The notes under the pieces: model-generated
Database searches by the model: none
The model's input: only the letters and a program-made list of their open reading frames with translations
Told to the model about the DNA's origin: nothing
Position numbers and translations under genes: made by a program
Shown: positions 5,630 through 10,655 of the stretch, piece by piece
Numbering within the stretch: position 1 is the stretch's first letter
Layout of the letters: the number at the start of each line of letters is the position of its first letter
Assembly: GCA_900554215.1 (NCBI GenBank)
Contig: USGG01000062.1
Span: 1 to 10,655, forward strand
Origin: an uncultured Megasphaera sp.
Lineage (GTDB): Bacteria > Bacillota > Negativicutes > Veillonellales > Megasphaeraceae
DNA length: 10,655 bases
Direction of reading: 5' to 3'

Positions 5630-6676
5630 ATGTTGGAAAGTAAAAGCTATATTGCTACGCCTCCTGGTGCTACAATCAAAGAACAGCTTGACGATCGCGG
5701 CATGACGCAAAAAGAATTTGCAAAACGAATGGGCATGACTGAAAAACATATTAGCCGGCTAATTAACGGCTCTGTGCAATTAACACCGGATGTAGCAGAA
5801 CGCCTTGAATTAGTGCTATCGATTCCGGCTAGTTTTTGGAATAATCTGGAAGCGATTTATAGAGAAAAGATGGCTAAAGTAAAACGGGAAAACGAGTTAA
5901 GCGAAGATATTGTTCTTGCAAAACAATATCCGTATAAACAACTTGTGAAATGGGGAATGGTTCCAGACACAAACCGTAATGAAGAACGAGTATATAACCT
6001 TTGTAAATTTTTTGAAGTTTGCCGTTTAAAAGATGTAGGAGAATTTGTGCCTATTGCCTGCCGTCGTTTGGCAAATACAGAAAAGAGCACGTTTGCTATG
6101 TGGACATTAGCTCAATATGCGAAGCGTAAAGCCGGTGCTGTACATGTCGAGCCGTTTTCACGGAAAAAGTTACTAGAGCGCCTTCCTGCTATACGAGCAA
6201 TGACGCGGGCTCATTCTATAGAATTTGCAGGACAACTGGAGACCGTATTAGCGCAATGCGGCATTGCTCTTGTGTATTTGCCGCAAATAGCCGGTTCATT
6301 TTTACATGGCATTACCTTTTATGATAATCGTAAAATTGTGTTAGGTATTACGATGAGAGGAAAATATGCTGATAAATTTTGGTTTAGTTTATTTCATGAA
6401 TTTGCTCACATTTTAGAAGGACATATTTATCAAAAAGAAAGCACTTCTGCCAAAGAAGAACAAAAAGCAGATTCCATAGCGGCCGATATATTGATTCCAG
6501 CAGCTGCGCTGCGGCGTTTTGAAGAAGATAATGAGTACTCTATAGGGGCTATCAGGCGTTTTGCGTTACGGATTGGCACACATGAAGGCATTGTGATTGG
6601 ACGTCTTCAAAATGACGGTAAATTATCATATAAACAGTTCAATCAATATAGAATTAAATATGAAAACCTTGCATAG
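5630..6676 (+). CDS. XRE-type antitoxin fused to an ImmA/IrrE metallopeptidase domain
   Basis: The protein has 348 residues from ATG 5630, eight bases after AGAAGGAG (5614-5621); a GTG at 5621 is in frame but lies within the ribosome site. Residues about 14-68 form an XRE helix-turn-helix of HigA type (IKEQLDDRGMTQKEFAKRMG, then EKHISRLING and PDVAERLELVLSIPASFW). The middle (about 80-195) is helical and unassigned. Residues about 200-300 match the ImmA/IrrE (M78) zinc peptidase, with HEFAH at 256-260 giving the HExxH motif and a following ADSIAADILIP block. It should neutralise the upstream toxin and repress the operon. The protease part may be involved in regulated loss of the antitoxin or act on another regulator; that is inference. 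Like the toxin gene, it is AT-richer than its surroundings. Confidence 0.85.
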   Translation: MLESKSYIATPPGATIKEQLDDRGMTQKEFAKRMGMTEKHISRLINGSVQLTPDVAERLELVLSIPASFWNNLEAIYREKMAKVKRENELSEDIVLAKQYPYKQLVKWGMVPDTNRNEERVYNLCKFFEVCRLKDVGEFVPIACRRLANTEKSTFAMWTLAQYAKRKAGAVHVEPFSRKKLLERLPAIRAMTRAHSIEFAGQLETVLAQCGIALVYLPQIAGSFLHGITFYDNRKIVLGITMRGKYADKFWFSLFHEFAHILEGHIYQKESTSAKEEQKADSIAADILIPAAALRRFEEDNEYSIGAIRRFALRIGTHEGIVIGRLQNDGKLSYKQFNQYRIKYENLA

Positions 6677-6717
6677 CACTATCTTGTTATGTTAGTGTAT
6701 TATCGAATTTTCTATAG

Positions 6718-6754
6718 AAAGCTGCCATTGCATGATACAATGGCAGCTTTTTTT
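6718..6754 (+). terminator. Strong intrinsic terminator of the toxin-antitoxin operon
   Basis: AAAGCTGCCATTG (6718-6730) pairs perfectly over 13 bp with CAATGGCAGCTTT (6738-6750) around a 7-base loop, followed by T to 6754 (seven T in all). The A-run on the left side would also let it act, more weakly, on the opposite strand. Confidence 0.92.
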
Positions 6755-7174
6755 ATGTCCAAGTCTAAAGATTTTGACTAATTTATTTAAATTTAGCAGA
6801 TTACATTATGTATGATTGATATAGCTCTTTTACTTTTTGTCTATCTATACGATACATATAAGGGGTGGAATGGTTTGAGGAAAATGTGATACGTATCGGC
6901 GTTTGTCATTTATTTTTGGGGTGGCTTTAAAACAATGACTGTATTTTTATCCAATGGACATTGGCCGGAAAATTTGCTGTATAGGATGGTGAAATCGGAA
7001 AAAATGCCGTAAAATAGAGCGTACACATAGGCATGATGTAGCCGATGGAGTGGGAGGCAACTATAATATTTTAATATAAATTTAATGATTTATTCAGATT
7101 TATTGGATTAGGGGATATTGCATTTACCTATATAACGTGCTAGACTAAAAAGTATACAGAAGGGGGTGAAACAG
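6755..7174. other. AT-rich intergenic region upstream of the adhesin operon
   Basis: About 420 bases without a supported gene. Very AT-rich patches lie near 6776-6850 and 7060-7110. A 10-bp palindrome GATACGTATC occurs at 6888-6897. A 25-codon frame (ATG 6935 to TAA 7010-7012) is preceded at some distance by GGGGTGG but is too short to accept. The long AT-rich leader would suit upstream promoter elements or binding of nucleoid proteins to the adhesin operon control region. Confidence 0.5.
7118..7146 (+). promoter_or_regulatory. Weak candidate promoter of the poly-G ORF and adhesin operon
   Basis: TTGCAT (7118-7123) and TAGACT (7141-7146) stand 17 bases apart and would start transcription just ahead of the strong ribosome site at 7161-7169. 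Both hexamers match consensus only partly, so another start within the AT-rich leader is possible. Confidence 0.3.
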
Positions 7175-7484
7175 ATGATCTCTAGCCGAAACGATTGGAA
7201 TCGCATCGCAGGAATGGACAACTTCCTGAAACAATGTACGGGGGGGGGGGTATGGTTATAATATAAATAATACCTCCTATTCATGCGCTGGCATACATGC
7301 GGCTGCGTTTGGGACGCAGGTGTGCTCTTTTTTAGCGCAATCCTTTGGGGGGTTCGTATATTCTGGCGATACTATGTGCAGCAGGCAGCATTGGCGTAAG
7401 CTCATGCTGTCTTTTTTGCGTGCGCGGAAATGTTCTCGGCGCGCGTTGCGTGGGCTTGCTAGAGAATCCATGACTAGCCTATGA
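7175..7484 (+). CDS. Phase-variable ORF with internal G-tract, out of frame (OFF) in this sequence
   Basis: ATG 7175 follows AGGGGGTGA (7161-7169), among the strongest ribosome sites in the window. As written, the frame reads MISSRNDWNRIAGMDNFLKQ, enters 11 G (7240-7250) and stops at TAA 7259-7261 after 28 residues. The frame that begins at 7251 stays open for 77 codons to TGA 7482-7484. It would be joined to the ATG if the tract held 10 or 13 G, giving 102 or 103 residues. The TGA overlaps the ATG of the zinc-ribbon gene (ATGA at 7481-7484). The joined product has several Cys after the tract, a hydrophobic middle and a basic end (FLRARKCSRRALRGLARESM); I do not recognise a family. The overlap, the ribosome site and the long open frame argue that it is a real contingency gene and not chance. 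Confidence 0.6.
7235..7262 (+). promoter_or_regulatory. Possible promoter whose spacer is the G-tract
   Basis: TATAAT (7257-7262) matches the -10 consensus fully. TGTACG (7235-7240) is a poor -35-like hexamer 16 bases upstream, and the spacer is almost all G. Slippage in the tract would change the -35/-10 spacing, as in promoters of phase-variable porins in other genera. The -35 is weak, so this is an alternative or additional role to the coding one. Confidence 0.3.
7240..7250 (+). repeat. Homopolymeric tract of 11 G
   Basis: Eleven consecutive G follow GTAC. Tracts of this length slip readily during replication and are the classic basis of phase variation in surface-structure genes of other bacteria. 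It sits inside the ORF starting at 7175 and six bases upstream of a perfect TATAAT. Confidence 0.97.
7291..7333 (+). terminator. Terminator-like hairpin in the leader of the zinc-ribbon/adhesin genes (possible attenuator)
   Basis: CTGCGT (7303-7308) pairs with ACGCAG (7314-7319) around TTGGG. Outside a six-base bulge, GCATAC (7291-7296) can pair with GTGTGC (7320-7325, one G-U pair). TC and six T (7328-7333) follow. It begins 30 bases after the OFF-phase stop codon. In the ON phase ribosomes would pass through it; in the OFF phase it would be free to fold and end transcription. Confidence 0.4.
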
Positions 7485-7909
7485 AGCGGAAGGAAACATG
7501 CCCCGTTTGCGGCAAAGAATTCGAAGCGAACCGGATCACGCAGAAATACTGCAGCAATTATTGCCGGCGCTACGCTCACCGTCACGGCGTCAATGACCAC
7601 GGCCGGTCGTCGCGGAAAAAGGAGGCCCTGCGCACCTTCCGCTGCCTGAAATGCGGCAAGCTGGTACGGGTGACGGAGCCGACAGACCGGCGGACAAAAT
7701 TCTGCTCGGCTCACTGCGAACGGCTGTATTGGAAGCATTCGGAAAAAGTAAAATCTCAGACCATAGGCCATTCGTTCCACTGCCGGAACTGCGGAACCTA
7801 TGTGGAAATTACCGAGCCCTACGACCGGCGGACAGCCTTTTGCAGTGCCGATTGCCGCCTGCGCTGGTTTTCTCTGCATCGAAGCAAAAAAACACGAATC
7901 TCACCCTGA
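7481..7909 (+). CDS. Triple zinc-ribbon (CxxC...CxxxC) protein of unknown function
   Basis: A 142-residue basic cytoplasmic protein made of three tandem Cys4 modules. Module 1 runs from CPVCGKEF (7-14) to YCSNYCRR, module 2 from CLKCGK to FCSAHC, and module 3 from CRNCGT to FCSADC. Modules 2 and 3 share the internal pattern V-x-(V/I)-TEP-x-DRRT and look like recent duplicates of one another. Each should bind one zinc, giving a nucleic-acid- or protein-binding role. In-frame stops at 7459-7461 and 7474-7476 fix ATG 7481 as the earliest start, and no good ribosome site precedes it. Translation is therefore likely coupled to the phase-variable ORF through the ATGA overlap. The adhesin starts 21 bases after its stop, so a regulator or chaperone-like role for adhesin expression is possible, but this is inference from position only. 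Confidence 0.75.
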   Translation: MKRKETCPVCGKEFEANRITQKYCSNYCRRYAHRHGVNDHGRSSRKKEALRTFRCLKCGKLVRVTEPTDRRTKFCSAHCERLYWKHSEKVKSQTIGHSFHCRNCGTYVEITEPYDRRTAFCSADCRLRWFSLHRSKKTRISP

Positions 7910-7930
7910 TAAGGATAAGGAGGAATCAAT

Positions 7931-10655
7931 ATGAACCGAATATATAAAGTTATATGGAGTAAAGTAAAGCATCAGTACGTCGTCGTGTCTGAGCTGGCTC
8001 ACAGCTGCACGAAAAGTACGAGCAGCCGCATAGGCCGCAGCGCCGCTGCCGTACTGGCTGCTTTAGTGCTCACGACTGGTGTAGGAGCCCTTTCCGTACA
8101 AGCTGCCGACCCGCTCGTGGAAGATCCCTATGCAATCTTAAACGATAAAATTGACGAAACAAACGCGAATTCATCAGATCCCATTGTCACACTGAAATCT
8201 ACGGCAGCGGCTATGAACACAGATGCCGTGCCGGCAGCTGGCAGCGATTCACAGAGCGGCAGCAGCGGAAATACAAGCGTTGCCACGCCGTCAGGCCAGC
8301 ACACCATTCTCAATGAAGACGGCTTCTATGCCCACAACGGCCAGGGCACGTACAATTCTCTGACGAAAGACGGCCTGTTTGTTGGGGGTACGGATAACGG
8401 CGAAGGGCTGTATGTTGATAACGACGGTAATATCTATACTGATGGAAATGCGGAAGTGGAAGGCTCGTTATCGGCGGCAAACAGGAACTTTGAAGTAAAC
8501 GAAGATGGTACTTTATATGCGCGCGCCGGCCAAAGCCAATTCCAAGTTCGCGGCGATTTAATCGGCATTCAGCAAGGAAATAGCTATATTGCTGTAACAG
8601 AAGAAGACGGTGCTGTGTTTGGCAATGGAACAGAAGGTAAAGAAACGCAGATTAACGGTGACGTCGTTACGACAGGAACTGTTAATACGACGAATTTAAA
8701 TGCCGGAAAAGCGGATATTGAAGGTACAATGACTGCTGGCAGCGCCGTTATTGAAGGCACGGCAACTGTCGGTGGAAGTTTGACCGCTGGCAGCATTTCT
8801 ACAGAAGGCCAATTGTCGGCCGGAAGTGCAGTTATCAGCGGGAACGCAACGATTGACGGTATGGCAACTGTTGGCGGCTTAACGACGGAAGGAACGGTAA
8901 CGGCGGCGAATGCCGATATTACGAATCTGGAAGCGGGTAAAGCCACCATTGAAGGAACGTTAACAGCGGGAAGCGCGGATATAACGAACAGCGCAACTGT
9001 AGGTGGTACCCTGACAGCCGGGGATATCGAGACGGCAGGAACGGTAACGGCGGCGAATGCTGATATTACGAATCTGGAAGCGGGCAAAGCCACTATCGAA
9101 GGAACCATAACAGCGGGCAGCGCGAATATAACGAACAGCGCGACTGTAGGCGGTACCCTGACAGCCGGGGATATCGAGACGGCAGGAACGGTAACGGCGG
9201 CGAACGCTGATATTACCAATTTGACAGCTGGGAAAGCAACGGTTGAAGGGACGCTGACGGCCGGCAGTGCTGATATTAACGGCAACGCAGTAGTTGACGG
9301 CGCGTTAACCGCAGGAAGCCTTTCTACAGAAGGCCAGTTGACGGCCGGCAGCGCGGCGATTAACGGAGATGTTGCTATTACTGGCACGGCAGCAGTCGGA
9401 GGCTTGACGACGGAAGGCAAAATCACGGCGACGAATGCCGACATTACGAATCTGGAAGCCGGAAAAGCTACTGTCGAAGGAACCGTAAGAGCTGGAAGCT
9501 TTGCGAATACGAACGGCAGCTTTACCGTTGATGACGTCGGCGATGTAGAAGCTAACGATATGACGGCTAAAGGCGATGTAAGCGGGGCAACGTTTGCTAA
9601 TACGACCGATACTTTTGCCGTAGATGCCGATGGCAACGTGAAAGCAGCCGACATTACCTCGACAGGCGATGTGACGGCAAGTGGAAACGTAGAAGGTGCG
9701 ACATTCAGCAATACGAACAATACGTTCAGCGTCAATGCTTCAGGCGACGTCTCTGCTGCAGATGTGAAGGCTAGCGGGGCGTTGACAGGAGCGACCATCG
9801 CCAATGCTAACAACAGCTTTAAAGTTGACACCTCTGGAAATGTATCTGCTAATAACGTAACTGCCTTAAATGAGGTATCGGGCATGACCTTTACCAATAC
9901 ATTAAATACCTTTGCCGTTGACGCTGACGGGAATATTACCGGTGAGAGCATTATTGTCGACGGGAAGACTTATATTTCCAGCAGCGGCTTGAATGCAAAC
10001 GGCAGTGTTATCAGCAACGTTGCAGCTGGTGTGGCAAATACCGATGCAGTAAATGTAGGCCAACTCAATGCTGTAGATGATAAAGTAGACGCATTAGATG
10101 ATCTGGCCGTAAAATATACGGATACAAATAAGACAGCCATAGATCTCGGAACAGCAACGTTGACGACGACAGGGGCAATTAGCGGCGGCAGCGTGACTGT
10201 TGACGGCGTAACGATGGATAATGGCAAGATTACTGGATTAGCAGATGGGACTGCGGACAGCGATGCGGTCAATAAGAGCCAGCTTGACGCAGTACAAAGC
10301 CAGATCAAGACGTATACGGCCGGAAACGGCGTAGTTATCGACGGTTCCAATGTCGTATCGGTGAAGAACGGCAACGGCATAGGATTTGACGCCAGCGGCA
10401 ACGTAGAAGTGAAAGCGGCGCAGGACGGAAATATTGTCGTTGACACGAACGGCGTCAGCCTGTCGAAGACGGTCAGCGGCTTGACAAGTCTTAGTACAGA
10501 AACGCTTACGGCCAGTGGAGCGGCTACAGTCGGCAGTCTTACGACGACAGGAGCAATCAGCGGCGGCAGCGTGACTGTTGACGGCGTAACAATGGATAAC
10601 GGCAAGATTACTGGATTAGCAGATGGGACTGCGGACAGCGATGCGGTCAATAAGA
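7931..10655 (+). CDS. YadA-like trimeric autotransporter adhesin (5' part; runs off the window)
   Basis: An open frame of at least 908 codons, still open at the right edge. TAAGGAGGA (7916-7924) precedes ATG 7931 at ideal spacing. Residues 1-24 (MNRIYKVIWSKVKHQYVVVS then ELAH) are an extended signal peptide region. A hydrophobic core (about 38-54) and probable cleavage after VQA (58) follow. Residues about 59-235 are non-repetitive with Gly/Asn/Asp turns; about 236-520 are repeats of the TAGSADITNSATVGG type; about 523-680 are 31-residue repeats (ATF-N-NTF-V-GDV). SNVAAGVANTDAVNVGQL (about 695-712) and ITGLADGTADSDAVNKSQL (from 767) are YadA stalk/neck motifs. The family trimerises in the outer membrane and binds host or partner cells. 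The C-terminal membrane anchor lies outside the window. Expression may depend on the upstream G-tract. Confidence 0.93.
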   Translation, partial: MNRIYKVIWSKVKHQYVVVSELAHSCTKSTSSRIGRSAAAVLAALVLTTGVGALSVQAADPLVEDPYAILNDKIDETNANSSDPIVTLKSTAAAMNTDAVPAAGSDSQSGSSGNTSVATPSGQHTILNEDGFYAHNGQGTYNSLTKDGLFVGGTDNGEGLYVDNDGNIYTDGNAEVEGSLSAANRNFEVNEDGTLYARAGQSQFQVRGDLIGIQQGNSYIAVTEEDGAVFGNGTEGKETQINGDVVTTGTVNTTNLNAGKADIEGTMTAGSAVIEGTATVGGSLTAGSISTEGQLSAGSAVISGNATIDGMATVGGLTTEGTVTAANADITNLEAGKATIEGTLTAGSADITNSATVGGTLTAGDIETAGTVTAANADITNLEAGKATIEGTITAGSANITNSATVGGTLTAGDIETAGTVTAANADITNLTAGKATVEGTLTAGSADINGNAVVDGALTAGSLSTEGQLTAGSAAINGDVAITGTAAVGGLTTEGKITATNADITNLEAGKATVEGTVRAGSFANTNGSFTVDDVGDVEANDMTAKGDVSGATFANTTDTFAVDADGNVKAADITSTGDVTASGNVEGATFSNTNNTFSVNASGDVSAADVKASGALTGATIANANNSFKVDTSGNVSANNVTALNEVSGMTFTNTLNTFAVDADGNITGESIIVDGKTYISSSGLNANGSVISNVAAGVANTDAVNVGQLNAVDDKVDALDDLAVKYTDTNKTAIDLGTATLTTTGAISGGSVTVDGVTMDNGKITGLADGTADSDAVNKSQLDAVQSQIKTYTAGNGVVIDGSNVVSVKNGNGIGFDASGNVEVKAAQDGNIVVDTNGVSLSKTVSGLTSLSTETLTASGAATVGSLTTTGAISGGSVTVDGVTMDNGKITGLADGTADSDAVNK
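8891..9184 (+). repeat. Tandem 147-bp (49-residue) repeats in the adhesin gene
   Basis: Copies 8891-9037 and 9038-9184 differ by about ten bases by eye, mostly at third codon positions. A third, diverged copy begins at 9185. Each encodes GTVTAANADITNLEAGKATI and the following residues to GDIETA. The near-identity suggests recent duplication and possible copy-number change by recombination. Confidence 0.9.
9497..9963 (+). repeat. Degenerate repeats of about 31 residues in the adhesin
   Basis: Five units follow the plan (A/M)-T-(F/I)-x-N-x-x-x-(T/S)-F-x-V-x-x-x-G-(D/N)-V, for example at ATFANTTDTFAVDADGNV, ATFSNTNNTFSVNASGDV and ATIANANNSFKVDTSGNV. One unit carries six extra residues. They are diverged at DNA level, so older than the 147-bp repeats. 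The pattern suggests a beta-rich stacked segment of the stalk or head. Confidence 0.75.
10163..10655 (+). repeat. Near-identical 115-bp blocks 378 bp apart at the adhesin stalk
   Basis: The blocks at 10163-10277 and 10541-10655 differ at about four bases. Each encodes AISGGSVTVDGVTMDNGKIT and GLADGTADSDAVNK, a neck/stalk element. The second copy is cut by the window edge, so the true repeat may be longer and a 378-bp (126-residue) unit may recur downstream. Confidence 0.85.

Noticed and set aside
6935..7012. A 25-codon frame in the AT-rich leader (MTVFLSNGHWPENLLYRMVK...)
   Set aside because: Too short, with a distant ribosome-like GGGGTGG and no recognisable similarity.
7283..7399. A 38-codon frame beginning MRWHTCGCVWDAGVLFFSAI that looks like a small membrane protein
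   Set aside because: No ribosome site precedes it (the bases before it read CCTCC). It is in a different frame from the ORF that ends in the ATGA overlap, and is more likely chance; not fully excluded.
7277..7879. Minus-strand frame of 200 codons over the zinc-ribbon gene
   Set aside because: It lies opposite the Cys4 modules, starts inside them, and shows no ribosome site or family features.
8584..10650. Two long minus-strand open frames (8584-9951 and 9970-10650) encoding Val/Pro/Ala/Thr-rich repetitive proteins
   Set aside because: They are complementary-strand shadows of the repetitive adhesin gene; the + frame has a signal peptide, family motifs and a ribosome site, while these have none.
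1..10655. CRISPR arrays, tRNA or rRNA genes, insertion sequences
   Set aside because: No regularly spaced repeats with unique spacers, no cloverleaf-like or rRNA-like stretches, and no transposase or terminal inverted repeats were seen; the only regular repeats are in-frame adhesin repeats.

Overview
The window looks like a chromosomal segment of a diderm Firmicute (Negativicutes; the base composition and gene style would fit Megasphaera or a relative). Two kinds of evidence point that way. Firmicute-style features include strong AGGAGG ribosome sites, a DnaD-like phage replisome organizer and a YkvI-type membrane protein. A Gram-negative-type feature is a YadA-like trimeric autotransporter with an extended signal peptide (ESPR), which needs an outer membrane. 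The genus is inference.

Layout, all genes on the + strand. (1) 1-1635: the 3' end of a PLP-dependent class I/II aminotransferase, then a YkvI-like membrane transporter and a hairpin. (2) 1700-2507: a GntR/FadR-family regulator with a small palindrome in its leader and a strong intrinsic terminator. (3) 2508-5184: a regulatory-looking intergenic region with two palindromes, then a compact phage-like cassette: a replisome organizer with winged-helix and DnaD-like parts, an overlapping helicase-loader-like protein (G39P-like), a possible small hydrophobic peptide and an Amidase_3 lysin without a signal peptide. (4) 5186-6754: a visibly AT-richer toxin-antitoxin island with a palindrome, a promoter, a RelE/HigB-like toxin with a TTG start, an XRE-ImmA antitoxin and a terminator. 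(5) 6755-10655: an AT-rich leader, a short ORF carrying an 11-G homopolymer, a triple zinc-ribbon protein and the first 908 codons of a repeat-rich trimeric autotransporter adhesin that runs off the window.

The most interesting signal is the last region. The ORF that starts at 7175 behind a very strong ribosome site runs into 11 consecutive G at 7240-7250 and stops at 7261. If the tract had 10 or 13 G, the same ORF would stay open to a TGA at 7482-7484. That TGA overlaps the ATG (7481) of the zinc-ribbon gene in an ATGA arrangement, and the zinc-ribbon gene has no convincing ribosome site of its own. The adhesin follows 21 bp after the zinc-ribbon gene. This reads as a phase-variable (slipped-strand) switch at the head of an adhesin operon, in the OFF phase in this sequence. 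A terminator-like hairpin (7291-7333) just past the OFF stop codon could turn loss of translation into loss of transcription. A perfect TATAAT six bases after the tract raises an alternative in which the G-tract tunes promoter spacing. The adhesin also holds near-identical DNA repeats (147-bp units, and 115-bp blocks 378 bp apart), so its length could vary by recombination as well.
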